A DNA stretch of 51,916 bases. Source: Lysobacter antibioticus HS124. Lineage in GTDB: Bacteria > Pseudomonadota > Gammaproteobacteria > Xanthomonadales > Xanthomonadaceae. The number at the start of each line of letters is the position of its first letter. The first letter of the stretch is position 1. The stretch lies in NCBI RefSeq assembly GCF_000336385.2, contig NZ_HG424472.1:1-51916 (forward strand), written 5' to 3'. The position numbers were made by a program, and so were the translations under genes. This document shows positions 1 through 9,373 of this stretch, one piece after another. The notes beneath the pieces were generated by a model, which saw nothing but the letters and a program-made list of their open reading frames with translations, had not been told where the DNA came from and did no database searches.

Positions 1-23
1 GTCGCGGCTTACGCCGCTCCTAC
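1..23 (-). repeat. GTAGGAGCGGC...GCCGCGAC dispersed repeat, copy 1
   Basis: This is the reverse-complement copy of a 23-bp imperfect palindrome whose two arms (GCGGC and GCCGC) flank a short variable centre. Close copies lie at 3066-3088 and 4933-4955, and degenerate ones at 5128-5150 and about 5316-5338. It behaves like a REP-type intergenic element: it is confined to non-coding gaps and can form a hairpin. Confidence 0.7.
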
Positions 24-65
24 AAAAGCTTCGCGCCCCAAGGGGTAGGAGCGATCGACAGGCGC

Positions 66-1523
66 TCAAGCCCCCGGCTTGTCGCGCTCCTTCCAGATCT
101 CCCGATCCACCCCGTCGCCCAGTTCGGCGTACTGGGCGATGTGGAACTCCGGCGACTTGCCTTCGCGCAGCTGCCGGTCGTAATCGCGGGTCAATTTCAC
201 CACTACGCCGGACAACATCACGATCGCCACCAGGTTGATCGACGCCATCAATGCCATCGCGGCATCGGCGGCATCCCACACCAGCTGAACCTTCGAGTAC
301 ACGCCCCACACGATCACCAGCAGCGCCAGCACCCGCAGCACGAACAAGGACTTGGCGCCGCCGCCCAGATACAACAGATTGCTTTCGGCATAGGAGTAGT
401 TGCCGATGATCGTGGTGAAGGCGAAGAAGAACAGCGCGATGGCAACGAAATAGGTGCCCCAAGCCGGGAAGAACACGCTCATCGCGTTCTGGGTGATCTG
501 CACCCCGTCGCCGCCCTGGCCGAGCACGCCTGACAACAGGATCACGAAACCGGTGGCGCTGCAGATCATCAGGGTGTCGATGAACACGCCCAACGATTGC
601 ACCAGGCCCTGACTGGAGGGATGGTGCGGTACCGGCGTGGCGGCCGCGGCGACGTTCGGCGCGCTGCCCATGCCGGCTTCGTTGGAATACAGACCGCGCT
701 TCACGCCCTGCAGCATCGCCACCGCCAGTCCGCCGAGCACGCCGCCCGCGGCGGCGTCGAGGCCGAACGCGCTGCGTACGATCAGGCTCATCACTTCCGG
801 AATCTGCGCCAGATGGGTGACCACCACCCAAGCCGCCAGGCCCAGATAACCCAGCGACATGAACGGCACCACCCACTCGGCGAAGCGCGCGATCGCGCGC
901 AGTCCGCCGAAAATGATCACCGCCGTCAGCGCCACCAGCCCGGTGGCGATCTGCAACTGGCTCAGGCCGAACGCACTGCTCAGCGATTGCGCCATCGCGT
1001 TGGCGTGCACGCTGCTGAACACCAGGCCGTAAGTCAGCAGCAGGCATAGCGCGAAGGCCACGCCCATCCACGGTTTTTTGAGTCCGCGCGACATGTAGTA
1101 GGAGGGCCCGCCGCGGTACTGTCCTTTTTCGTCGCGCACCTTGTACAGCTGCGCCAGCGCGCTTTCGGCGTAAGCCGTTGCCATGCCGAGCACGGCCGTG
1201 CACCACATCCAGAACAGCGCGCCCGGTCCGCCCAGGCTCAGGGCGATGGCCACACCGGCCAGGTTGCCTGTGCCCACGCGCGAGGCCAACGAGGTGCATA
1301 GCGCCTGGAACGGCGAAATGCCGGAACGGTCGCCGCCGGTGCCGCGCCCGATCACGTGCAACATGTGCGGAAAGCGCCGCACCTGCAGGAACCGCAGGCG
1401 TACGGTGAAGTACAGGCCGACCAGCAACAGGCCGTAGGTCAGGAAATAGTCCCAAAGCACATGATTGACCGCGCCGATCACAGGCCGCAGCAAGGCTTCG
1501 ATCCCATCCAGCAAGGCTTGCAT
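66..1523 (-). CDS. Sodium:alanine/glycine symporter, AGCS family
   Basis: This is a 485-residue polytopic inner-membrane protein of the alanine or glycine:cation symporter family, which imports small neutral amino acids with Na+. The family signature region is visible: GGPSYYMSRGL in the first third, the HANAMAQS stretch, and LYSNEAGMGSAPN in the second half. Length matches the usual 450-500 residues. The reading frame stays open far upstream through purD, but that extension is antisense to purD and is discarded. The ATG at 1523 begins MQALLDGIEAL, the normal family N-terminus, with a GGGGA-type ribosome site upstream. It is divergent from purD with a 129-bp gap. Substrate choice (alanine, glycine or glutamine) cannot be decided from sequence. 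Confidence 0.93.
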   Translation of the reverse strand: MQALLDGIEALLRPVIGAVNHVLWDYFLTYGLLLVGLYFTVRLRFLQVRRFPHMLHVIGRGTGGDRSGISPFQALCTSLASRVGTGNLAGVAIALSLGGPGALFWMWCTAVLGMATAYAESALAQLYKVRDEKGQYRGGPSYYMSRGLKKPWMGVAFALCLLLTYGLVFSSVHANAMAQSLSSAFGLSQLQIATGLVALTAVIIFGGLRAIARFAEWVVPFMSLGYLGLAAWVVVTHLAQIPEVMSLIVRSAFGLDAAAGGVLGGLAVAMLQGVKRGLYSNEAGMGSAPNVAAAATPVPHHPSSQGLVQSLGVFIDTLMICSATGFVILLSGVLGQGGDGVQITQNAMSVFFPAWGTYFVAIALFFFAFTTIIGNYSYAESNLLYLGGGAKSLFVLRVLALLVIVWGVYSKVQLVWDAADAAMALMASINLVAIVMLSGVVVKLTRDYDRQLREGKSPEFHIAQYAELGDGVDREIWKERDKPGA

Positions 1524-1593
1524 CGGCCGTCCCCGAATTGCGATGAACAGCCGCGATGGTAGCAGCCGCCTCGCCGCCTGCCTGCGGCTCGCG

Positions 1594-1599
1594 TAAAAT
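1594..1599 (+). promoter_or_regulatory. Candidate -10 box for purD
   Basis: TAAAAT lies 53 bp before the purD start in the divergent gap between the symporter and purD. No good -35 hexamer is seen at the proper distance, so this is only a candidate. Confidence 0.3.
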
Positions 1600-1652
1600 C
1601 GCCAATTTCCGCGGTTTCGCGCCATTTCGGGCCGCCCGGCCCAGGAGCACAC

Positions 1653-2951
1653 ATGAAGGTCCTCGTCATCGGGTCCGGCGGGCGCGAACACGCGCTCGCC
1701 TGGAAACTCGCTCAGTCCCCGCGCATCGACGAGGTCTTGGTCGCCCCCGGCAACGCCGGCACCGCCCACGAGGCCAAGTGCCGCAACGTGAACGTGGCCG
1801 CCACCGATCTCGACGGCCTGCTGCAACTGGCCGCCGACGAAGCCGTCGCGGTCACCGTGGTCGGCCCCGAGGCGCCGCTGGTGGCCGGCGTGGTCGACCG
1901 CTTCCGCGCCGCCGGCCGGCGCATCTTCGGGCCGACCGCGGCCGCGGCCCAGCTCGAAGGCAGCAAGGCCTTCGCCAAGGATTTCCTCGCCCGCCACGGC
2001 ATCCCGACCGCGTACTACGCCGTGCATACCGAGGTCGACGCCGCCCTGGCCTACATCCGCGAAAAGGGCGCGCCGATCGTGGTCAAGGCCGACGGCCTGG
2101 CCGCCGGCAAGGGCGTGATCGTCGCGATGAGCCTGGAAGAAGCCGAAGCCGCGGTGGTGGACATGCTGTCCGGCAACGCCTTCGGCGCCGCCGGCGCGCG
2201 GGTGGTGATCGAGGAATTCCTCGACGGCGAAGAAGCCAGCTTCATCTCCATGGTCGACGGCAAGCATGCCCTGCCGATGGCGACCTCGCAGGACCACAAG
2301 CGCGTCGGCGACCGCGACACCGGCCCCAACACCGGCGGCATGGGCGCCTACTCGCCGGCGCCGGTGGTCACGCCGGAAGTGCACGAGCGCGTCATGCGCG
2401 AAGTGGTGATGCCGACCGTGAACGGCATGATCGCCGACGGCGTGCCCTTCACCGGCTTCCTCTATGCCGGGCTGATGATCGATCAGGCCGGCGCGCCCAA
2501 GGTCATCGAATTCAACGTCCGCTTCGGCGACCCGGAAACCCAGCCGGTGATGCTGCGCCTGGAGTCCGACCTGCTCGATCTGGTCGAAGCCGCCATCGAC
2601 GGCCGCCTCGACAGCGCCCAGGCGCAGTGGAACCCGCGCCCCTCGCTCGGCGTGGTGATGGCCGCGGCGAACTATCCGGACACGCCGCGCACCGGCGACG
2701 TCATCCACGGCCTGACCGTGCCGCAACCGCCGCACGCCAAGGTGTTCCAGGCCGGCACCAAGCTCGGCGCGAACGGCGATACCCTCACCGCCGGCGGCCG
2801 CGTGCTGTGCGTCTGCGCCCTCGGCGACGACGTCGCCCAAGCCCAGCGCGAAGCCTATGCCGCCCTGTCCAAGATCCATTGGGACGGCGAATTCCACCGC
2901 AACGACATCGGCTGGCGCGCGATCGAGCGCGAGGAGCAGGCCAAGGCCTGA
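1653..2951 (+). CDS. purD: Phosphoribosylamine-glycine ligase (GARS)
   Basis: PurD joins 5-phosphoribosylamine and glycine using ATP, step two of de novo purine synthesis, in the cytoplasm. The 432 residues match the monofunctional bacterial enzyme. The N-terminal [19 protein letters not shown] is the typical start of the family. The ATP-grasp core carries [13 protein letters not shown] and [12 protein letters not shown], and the PurD signature RFGDPETQ lies near residue 290. The C-terminal domain is intact. It stands alone rather than next to purH, with a strong hairpin directly after the stop codon. Nothing is missing or odd. Confidence 0.98.
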   Translation: MKVLVIGSGGREHALAWKLAQSPRIDEVLVAPGNAGTAHEAKCRNVNVAATDLDGLLQLAADEAVAVTVVGPEAPLVAGVVDRFRAAGRRIFGPTAAAAQLEGSKAFAKDFLARHGIPTAYYAVHTEVDAALAYIREKGAPIVVKADGLAAGKGVIVAMSLEEAEAAVVDMLSGNAFGAAGARVVIEEFLDGEEASFISMVDGKHALPMATSQDHKRVGDRDTGPNTGGMGAYSPAPVVTPEVHERVMREVVMPTVNGMIADGVPFTGFLYAGLMIDQAGAPKVIEFNVRFGDPETQPVMLRLESDLLDLVEAAIDGRLDSAQAQWNPRPSLGVVMAAANYPDTPRTGDVIHGLTVPQPPHAKVFQAGTKLGANGDTLTAGGRVLCVCALGDDVAQAQREAYAALSKIHWDGEFHRNDIGWRAIEREEQAKA

Positions 2952-2958
2952 GCCGGCG

Positions 2959-2993
2959 CGGTGCGTCGCGCCCGAGCGCGACGCACCGGCTTT
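2959..2993 (+). terminator. Intrinsic terminator after purD
   Basis: A 13-bp perfect stem (2959-2971 pairing with 2976-2988) with a CCGA loop starts 7 bp after the purD stop and is followed by GCTTTG. The U-tract is short, but stem strength and position support termination. Confidence 0.65.
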
Positions 2994-3022
2994 GTCCCGG
3001 CATCGACGCGACCTCCACGCGG

Positions 3023-3088
3023 TCGCGACTCGCGTCGCTTCTACCCCAAAAAACCGGCTCTTCCTGTAGGAGCGGCGTAAGCCGCGAC
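3023..3088 (+). repeat. Composite intergenic repeat, copy A
   Basis: The unit begins TCGCGACTCGCGTCGCTTC, passes through CCCCAAAAAACCGG and ends with the 23-bp GTAGGAGCGGC...GCCGCGAC palindrome at 3066-3088. The same two-part arrangement recurs at 5087-5150, so the parts probably spread as one element. Confidence 0.65.
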
Positions 3089-3135
3089 AAGGAACGCGCA
3101 GGCACCGCAACAGCGTCGCCACCGGCCGAAGCGGT

Positions 3136-4698
3136 TTACCCGCCGTCCCTCCCCCCGAACCAAAGCGCCAACGCCTCGGCCAAGCCGGCCTCGCTCCCCT
3201 CTCCGACCCAGGCCACATACCCGTCCGGCCGCACCAACACTGCCGACGGCGCCGCGACCTCGCCCACGACCGGCAACTCCCAAGCGCCGTCGTAACGCGC
3301 ATCGACCAACCGAACCCGGCCGACCGGATCGGCAATCGCCAGCGCGCCCACCGCACCGAAATTCAGCACCACCGGCCGCGCCTCATGCAACAGGGCGTAC
3401 GTCCGCACCGCCTCGCCGTCGACCGACAGTTCCAGATCCGGCATCCGCCGCCCCAATAGCGAGTGTCCCTCGCCCAGCTCGTAGCGGATGTCCAAACCCG
3501 ACAGCTGCGCCGCCAACCGTTGGCGCGGTTCCTGCGCTTCCAGCAACTCCGCCACGACCTCGCGCAACGCGGTCGTGCGCTCGTCCGCCCGCCGCAGCGC
3601 GACCGAGGCCATGGTCGTGCGTAGCACCCGCGCCGCGACCGGATGCCGCTCGGCCTGATAGCTGTCGAGCAAGTTGTCCGGCGAAATTCCGTTGACCACC
3701 TGCGCCAGCTTCCAGCCCAGGTTCGCCGCATCCTGCAGCCCCAATTGCAGGCCCTGCCCGCCGTCCGGCGCATGCACGTGCGCCGCGTCGCCGGCCAGCA
3801 GCACCCGCCGCTCGCGATACGCCGCCGCCTGTCGGGTCGCATCGCTGAAACGCGAGATCCAGGCCGGGCTGTGCACGCCGTAATCGGTGCCGCAGACCGC
3901 GATCAGCGTCGCGCGCAGGTCTTCCAAGCTCGGCTCGCCCTTCGCGACCTGCGGCTCGGTCAACATCAACCGGATCGGCCCGTGCTCGGCGTACACCACC
4001 TGGCCGTCGCGGATCTCGTACTCGGTCCGGCCGAAGGAGTGCACGCCGAACGCGCTGCGATGGGTGCCGAACGCAGGCGTCTGCGCCATCTCGACCTCGG
4101 CGATCAGGTGGCTGGCGGTCGCCTCCCAACCGGCGAAGTCGATCCCTGCCGCCTTGCGCACCGCGCTGCGCCCGCCGTCGCAGCCGACCAGGTACTGCGC
4201 GCGCAAGGTCGTGCCGTCGAACAAGGCGATATCCACCCCGGCCGCGTCCTGCACGAAGCCCGCCAGCTCGCGGCCGCGATAGACACGCACCCCGAGCTCG
4301 CCGACCCAGCCGGCCAGAATCCGTTCGATATGGTTCTGCCACAGCCCCAGACTGTACGGGTGCCGGGTCGGAATCCCGCCCAAGTCGAGCGTCGCTCCGG
4401 CGAAACCGACGACCTGGGCGATCTGTCCTTCGGCCAGAAACCGCTCGACGATCCCGCGCTGGTCGAGCAACTCGAGCGTGCGCGCATGCAGGCCGCCCGC
4501 GCGCGAGCCCGCCAACGCCTGCGACTCGCGCCGCTCCACGATCGCCACGTCGACGCCCGCCAGCGCCAGCTCCGCCGCCAGCATCAAGCCGGTCGGCCCG
4601 CCGCCGGCGATCACCACCGCATGCGACTCGACCGCCGAATGCCGCTCGTCTCCGCCGTCGCTGCCAGCAGCGATTTCCCGCATGTCGACCGCAGTCAT
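3136..4698 (-). CDS. FAD-dependent aromatic monooxygenase (PHBH-like)
   Basis: This is a class A flavoprotein hydroxylase of about 520 residues, using NAD(P)H, FAD and O2 to hydroxylate aromatic or polyketide substrates. The Rossmann motif GGGPTG is at about residues 32-37. The middle GCDGGRSAVRKAAGI holds the DG motif. GDAAHVHAPDGGQGLQLGLQD is the FAD-ribityl GD motif. The C-terminal ~120 residues (VLNFGAVG, VLVRPDGYVAWVG) match the thioredoxin-like tail of the PgaE/MtmOIV/OxyS-type and rifampin-monooxygenase-like enzymes. The frame is open upstream. I chose the ATG at 4698 because the FAD fold starts about 27 residues later; 4683 is an alternative. It is monocistronic, so the substrate is unknown. 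Confidence 0.88.
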   Translation of the reverse strand: MTAVDMREIAAGSDGGDERHSAVESHAVVIAGGGPTGLMLAAELALAGVDVAIVERRESQALAGSRAGGLHARTLELLDQRGIVERFLAEGQIAQVVGFAGATLDLGGIPTRHPYSLGLWQNHIERILAGWVGELGVRVYRGRELAGFVQDAAGVDIALFDGTTLRAQYLVGCDGGRSAVRKAAGIDFAGWEATASHLIAEVEMAQTPAFGTHRSAFGVHSFGRTEYEIRDGQVVYAEHGPIRLMLTEPQVAKGEPSLEDLRATLIAVCGTDYGVHSPAWISRFSDATRQAAAYRERRVLLAGDAAHVHAPDGGQGLQLGLQDAANLGWKLAQVVNGISPDNLLDSYQAERHPVAARVLRTTMASVALRRADERTTALREVVAELLEAQEPRQRLAAQLSGLDIRYELGEGHSLLGRRMPDLELSVDGEAVRTYALLHEARPVVLNFGAVGALAIADPVGRVRLVDARYDGAWELPVVGEVAAPSAVLVRPDGYVAWVGEGSEAGLAEALALWFGGRDGG

Positions 4699-4932
4699 CG
4701 CCGCAGCCCTGCCGCCGCGACCACGCGATTCCCGCGCCTTCCACTTCGCCAACCACATGCTCATCGCCGTCTCCCGACACGTAGCCCTCGCTACGGCCGG
4801 CGATTGAGCCCCACGCCCCGGGGCTTGCGGCAAGCCCCCGGGGGGCTAAGATAGTCATAGGGACGGAGCTCATCCGCTCCCGATGCGCACGCGGCGAACC
4901 GCCATCCCGAACAAAAGCGCCGCCCCCTCCTT

Positions 4933-4955
4933 GTAGGAGCGGCGTGAGCCGCGAC
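4933..4955 (+). repeat. GTAGGAGCGGC...GCCGCGAC dispersed repeat, copy 2
   Basis: This near-identical copy of the 23-bp palindrome at 3066-3088 differs only in the centre (GTGA in place of GTAA). Confidence 0.7.
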
Positions 4956-5086
4956 AGAGACTGCGCAGAGAAAGCCAGCCCTATCGCTTCGGCCGAAGCC
5001 GCGCCCGCTGCCTGGCAGTAGCAGCGCACCGCTGGGCTTTCCTCCGGCCACAAGCCGCCACCTCGACGCGATCCACCGCCCCGCAG

Positions 5087-5150
5087 TCGCGACTCGCGTT
5101 GCTCCGACCCCAGAAAACCTGCTCCCCGTAGATGCGGCGCAAGCCGCGAT
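5087..5150 (+). repeat. Composite intergenic repeat, copy B (degenerate)
   Basis: This copy repeats the order seen at 3023-3088: GTCGCGACTCGCGTTGCTCC, then CCCCAGAAAACC, then a degenerate GTAGATGCGGCGCAAGCCGCGAT palindrome. A further first-half unit (TGCGACTCGCGTCGCC) sits at 5190-5206. Confidence 0.55.
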
Positions 5151-5403
5151 CACGACCACGCAACAACGGCGCGACCTGATGCAGCCTAGTTGCGACTCGC
5201 GTCGCCCCTGTCCCCGAACCAAAACTGTACGTCGCGACAAAGATCGCGCGAAAACGTGGACGCTATCGCCGTCGACCGAAGCCGCGCCCTGACTGTAACG
5301 GGCAACGGGCAACGGACAGGAGCGGCGCAAACCGCACCCGTTCCTGTCCATCCTCGCGATCATGCCGAACGCATGAAACCAGCGCCGCCCGGACACAACG
5401 GAC

Positions 5404-5685
5404 CTAATGCACCGTTCCCATCGGTTCCTCGGGCGCCGGCTGCAACGCCACCGCCAACTCCTCGAGCTCGGAAATCTCCTTCTCCAGGGCGTCGTACAAC
5501 TCGCCCTGGCGCATCATCAATTCCTCGATGTTCTGCGCCTGCTTGAGCTTCTTCAGCTCGCCGTCGAACAACAGCCACTGCGCCGTCAGCTGTTCGACGT
5601 AGTTCTTCGAGTAGTGGCGCATTTCCTTGAGCTGGTTCAACGCCGCGTTGACCTGGTCCAATGGCGTCTTCGGGTCCGCAGACAT
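5404..5685 (-). CDS. Small helical/coiled-coil protein, unknown function
   Basis: This 93-residue protein starts MSADPKTPLDQVNAALN, with a textbook AGGAGG ribosome site 6-7 bp before the ATG at 5685, which decides the start. The body is one long charged helix with heptad-like leucines (LKKLKQAQNIEELMMRQGELYDALEKEISELEELAVAL) interrupted once, so a coiled coil is likely. There is no signal peptide, membrane segment or metal motif. It is not in an operon with the hsd genes, being followed by a 196-bp AT-rich stretch up to hsdR. I do not recognise a family. Confidence 0.8.
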   Translation of the reverse strand: MSADPKTPLDQVNAALNQLKEMRHYSKNYVEQLTAQWLLFDGELKKLKQAQNIEELMMRQGELYDALEKEISELEELAVALQPAPEEPMGTVH

Positions 5686-5881
5686 GGCAACCTCCTCTCG
5701 CAAGGTTCGCGCCCAGCGTAGCCAGCCGATGCCACCGCGACGTGAAATCCCGTCTCATCGCCGCGCACGCGTTCAGCCGATAGTTCTTCACTTCGCGCCG
5801 ACATTGCCGAATAGGCCAATGATTGAATCAAAGCCAGACTAGCTAATTCCATATAGACCTAATCGCAGTAATTCGCCGACC

Positions 5882-8800
5882 TTATGCAGCTGCCCGCAAG
5901 TTGATCTCAGCCAAAATCGAGATTATAGAAACCGCATCCGCGTCAGAAAACGCTCCATCAACGCCTTCGTAGTGCACCGCAGTAAAAGGGGGCTCATAGA
6001 GCATTCCTGGATCCATCACGCCAGTACTAGTGAGACGGTCGATGATCATATCCACGAATCGAATCTGCTGACTGCTATACCGCCCCTCGTCCAAGAAGCG
6101 GCCAAATGCTTCCTTGGCGGCATTCCGGTCCAGCCCCACCAACGAGCGAATAAATAGTGGAAGCGATACGTCCACCCCGTATATCTGCTCGAATCGTGAT
6201 CGCCCTTCGACCACGTCAGCCTCGTATACGAAGCGATCCAACTCCTTGAGATCCGTAGGCGTCAGCGGCTTGTTATGGCGCAGCTTCGCAACCGCAATGT
6301 GCCCCTCATTGGCACGGATATAAGCCTCGACCTTGCGCTTATACTGGGCAACGTTGATGCCTGTACTGAAGTCCTTCAATTGGATCTCGGCGGACTCGCC
6401 AATCTCGTCGGTCAGGACGGTGTAGACCGGACCTATCGCCTTGCGCTCAATGAACTTGACCAATCCTCGCAGACGGCGGCGGACGTTTTCGATCATCGGC
6501 AGGGTGATGTCCTTCCAGAATGCTTCGGACTGGATCTCCTGGATCAGTGCCAGCTGCTCCTTGACCGCGGGAATCGCCTCCATGGTTTCCAACTGGGTGG
6601 TTACCTCGATGACCCGATCGCGGTAGCCAATGAAGTCTCTCGTCGCCTTGATCAAGGCCACCTGTAGACCGAGGCAGGCTAGGTCGAAGAGCTTGGCGGT
6701 TATGTGCTCCACCTCCTGTTCGCTCGGCAGGCCGGCGACGTGGTCGCGGAGTTCGACCAGAGCTGTCTCGCCCAGCTGATCCCACTGCTCACGCTGGGCG
6801 AAGCGGGTTACGTGCTCGCGCTCCGGCCGGACAATGAAGTTGTTCAAGTTCATCGCCGCGACCTCGCCGTGGAGGTGGTCGATGATGCCCTGGCGCAATG
6901 GTCCCAGCGCGTCGTAAAGGCCGCGGTCTTCAGCGGCGGCGCGCGCATCGTCCCGCTCGGTCTTGACCGGCAGCAACGCCAACAGCTCCAACCGGCGCTT
7001 GAACAGGCGCTTGCCCAGCGGCTCGCTCATGGGCGACACCGCGCCGGCCGGGTCCTCATTGAAGTACTCGAAGTTGCCGCAGAAGTCGAAGATGAAGAAC
7101 TCCTGCTTGTCCTGCCCGGGCCCGAACAGGTTCGGACACAGCCGGGTACCGCGGCCGATCATCTGCAGGAACTTCACCTTCGACCGCACCGCCTTGAAGA
7201 AGACGAGGTTCACTACCTCGGGCACGTCGATACCGGTGTCCAGCATGTCCACCGAGATGGCGATCTGCGGCAGCTTGGGCGGTCCGCTGAAGTCGTCGAT
7301 CAACGTCTGCGCGTACTTCACCGCGTGCGTGATCACCCGGGCGAACTCGCCCTTGTGGTGCGGGTAGTTGTGATCGAAGCGCTGGGCGATGAACTCGGCG
7401 TGGCGCTGGTTGACCGCGAAGATGATGGTCTTGCCGATCTTGTCGCCGCCGTCGACCTTCAGCCCCTGCTCCATCAGATGCTTGAGCATCAGATCGACGG
7501 TGTGTTCGTTGAATAGCTTCTTGTTGACCTCGGAGGCGCTCACCTCCGTGGGCACTTCGCCCTCTTCCTCCTCGCCCGCGCGGTCGCCCCAGTCCAGCGA
7601 CTCCCAGTGTTCCTTCTCGGCTTCCGGCAGGTCGTCGTACTTGATGCCCTCGCGCACGAACTTGATCGGCACCGAGTGCGACTTCGGCGGCACCAGGTAG
7701 CGGTCGGCCACGGCCTCGTCCAAGCCGTAGGCATCGGTGGGCACGCCGGTCTCCAGCCCAAACAGATGGTAGGTGTCGCGGTCCACCTCGTTGCGCGGGG
7801 TGGCGGTCAGGCCGACCAGGTAACTGTCGAAGTAGTGGAAGATCGCGCCGTACTTCTGGTAGACGCTGCGGTGCGCCTCGTCGATCACGATCAAGTCGAA
7901 GTGACCGATGCCGTACTTGCGGCGGTCGCCTTCCATCTCCTCGATCAGGCCCATCATCGTCGGGTAGGTGGACAGGAACACCTGCCCCTGTCCGTCCTTC
8001 TCGGTGACCAGGTTGACCGGGCTGGAATCGGGCAGGTGCTTCTTGAACTCGCCCGTCGCTTGATTCACCAGCGCCACGCGGTCGGCGAGGAACAGCACGC
8101 GCTTGACCCAGTTGGCGCGCATCAGCAGCTCCACCAGCGCGATCGCGGTGCGGGTCTTGCCGGTGCCGGTGGCCATGGTCAGCAGACCGGCACGGCGCCC
8201 GTGCGTCAGCGATTCGGTCATCGCGCGGATGGCGCGGTGCTGGTAGGGGCGCTCGACGATAGCGTTGTTGACCTTCAGTTCGCGCAGCGGCACCTGCAGC
8301 TGGCGACGCTGGATCGCACGTTCCAGTTCGGCGCGGGTGTAGAAGCCCTGCACTTCGCGCGGCGGCGCGCGACGGTCGTCCCACAGCCAGGTCTTGTGGC
8401 CGTTGGTGTAGAAGATCAGCGGGCGCTGGCCCTTCATTTCCTCCAGGCAGTCGGCGTAGAGCTTGGCCTGCTGCCGGCCCACGTCCGGATCGGTAAAGCT
8501 GCGCTTGGCTTCCACCACCGCCAGCGGTTTGCCGTCCGCGCCCCACAGCACGTAGTCGACGAAGCCCTCGCCCGGCCCGTTGGGCATGCCGGTGACCGGC
8601 ACCTCGATGCTGGCGTTGTCGCCGATGACCCAGCCGGCCTCGCGCAGCAGCACGTCGATGAAGAAGCGGCGGGTGTCGGACTCGTCGTAGTCGTGCGTGT
8701 CCGGCACCGCGATGTTGGCGGCCTTGGCCTGCGCCAGCTCGGCGCGCAGCGCGGCCAGTTCGGCATTGACCTGGGCCAGCGCAGATTCACGCTCGGCTAA

Positions 8801-9367
8801 GGTGGCGGCGGCCTCGGCGATGTTGGCCTCGCGCGCCTCGATCTGCGCGTGCTGCGTCTCGATCTCCTGGCGGAACTTGGCTTCCTGCTTCTTCAGCTCG
8901 TCGCGGGTGAAGGCGATCGCCTCGTCGGCGCGCACCAGCTGCGGCACGCGCTTGTCGTCCCACTCGGCGACGACGCTCTTGGGGTCGCTGGCGCGGGTGT
9001 AGGTGCGCGCCAGCCAGAACAGCACATGGAACAGCTCGCGCACCAGCCGCAGCGCATCGCCGCTACCTGTGCGCTGGTTGCCGTGTACCGCCTGGTTGCC
9101 CAGCTTCTGGATCAGCCGCGCCTTCTGGTGGATATGCGGCGGCAGCAGCTTCTCGAACGCCGGCTGGGTCAGCAGCACGCCCAGGCTGTTGTCGTACGGC
9201 ATCCGTAGGTCGCGGTCGTTCTCGTACAACCAGTGCACCGCCTGCTCCAGCGCATGGCGGGTGCGCATGCAGCAGGCGCGCGGGTCGGAATGGACCAGTT
9301 GCTCCGCTCCTTTCGCCGGCTCGTAGAGCGGTTTGAATTCAGAAAGCAGGAACTGGAAGTTCGTCAT
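5882..9367 (-). CDS. hsdR: Type I restriction enzyme R subunit (EcoEI-like)
   Basis: HsdR is the motor and nuclease of the type I restriction complex. When HsdS binds an unmethylated site it translocates DNA and cuts at a distance. The 1161 residues show, in order: a DUF4145-like N-terminal helical domain (1-150), a coiled coil (about 155-220), a PD-(D/E)xK nuclease with VVEAKRS near residue 285, helicase motif I ATGTGKTRTA near 400, DEAH near 497, LTATP near 525 and motif VI QMIGRGTRL near 740, then the EcoEI-type C-terminal domain. All key residues are present, so it should be active. It is the last gene of the operon, with the ATG 6 bp after the preceding stop codon. Confidence 0.96.
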   Translation of the reverse strand: MTNFQFLLSEFKPLYEPAKGAEQLVHSDPRACCMRTRHALEQAVHWLYENDRDLRMPYDNSLGVLLTQPAFEKLLPPHIHQKARLIQKLGNQAVHGNQRTGSGDALRLVRELFHVLFWLARTYTRASDPKSVVAEWDDKRVPQLVRADEAIAFTRDELKKQEAKFRQEIETQHAQIEAREANIAEAAATLAERESALAQVNAELAALRAELAQAKAANIAVPDTHDYDESDTRRFFIDVLLREAGWVIGDNASIEVPVTGMPNGPGEGFVDYVLWGADGKPLAVVEAKRSFTDPDVGRQQAKLYADCLEEMKGQRPLIFYTNGHKTWLWDDRRAPPREVQGFYTRAELERAIQRRQLQVPLRELKVNNAIVERPYQHRAIRAMTESLTHGRRAGLLTMATGTGKTRTAIALVELLMRANWVKRVLFLADRVALVNQATGEFKKHLPDSSPVNLVTEKDGQGQVFLSTYPTMMGLIEEMEGDRRKYGIGHFDLIVIDEAHRSVYQKYGAIFHYFDSYLVGLTATPRNEVDRDTYHLFGLETGVPTDAYGLDEAVADRYLVPPKSHSVPIKFVREGIKYDDLPEAEKEHWESLDWGDRAGEEEEGEVPTEVSASEVNKKLFNEHTVDLMLKHLMEQGLKVDGGDKIGKTIIFAVNQRHAEFIAQRFDHNYPHHKGEFARVITHAVKYAQTLIDDFSGPPKLPQIAISVDMLDTGIDVPEVVNLVFFKAVRSKVKFLQMIGRGTRLCPNLFGPGQDKQEFFIFDFCGNFEYFNEDPAGAVSPMSEPLGKRLFKRRLELLALLPVKTERDDARAAAEDRGLYDALGPLRQGIIDHLHGEVAAMNLNNFIVRPEREHVTRFAQREQWDQLGETALVELRDHVAGLPSEQEVEHITAKLFDLACLGLQVALIKATRDFIGYRDRVIEVTTQLETMEAIPAVKEQLALIQEIQSEAFWKDITLPMIENVRRRLRGLVKFIERKAIGPVYTVLTDEIGESAEIQLKDFSTGINVAQYKRKVEAYIRANEGHIAVAKLRHNKPLTPTDLKELDRFVYEADVVEGRSRFEQIYGVDVSLPLFIRSLVGLDRNAAKEAFGRFLDEGRYSSQQIRFVDMIIDRLTSTGVMDPGMLYEPPFTAVHYEGVDGAFSDADAVSIISILAEINLRAAA

Positions 9368-9373
9368 GTGACC

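Larger units (their letters stand above)
4699..5403. other. Intergenic region, no credible gene
   Basis: These 705 bases hold the 5' flank of the monooxygenase and a concentration of dispersed repeats (4933-4955, 5087-5150, 5190-5222, about 5316-5338). Open frames here have no family features or ribosome sites and overlap the repeats. Confidence 0.6.
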
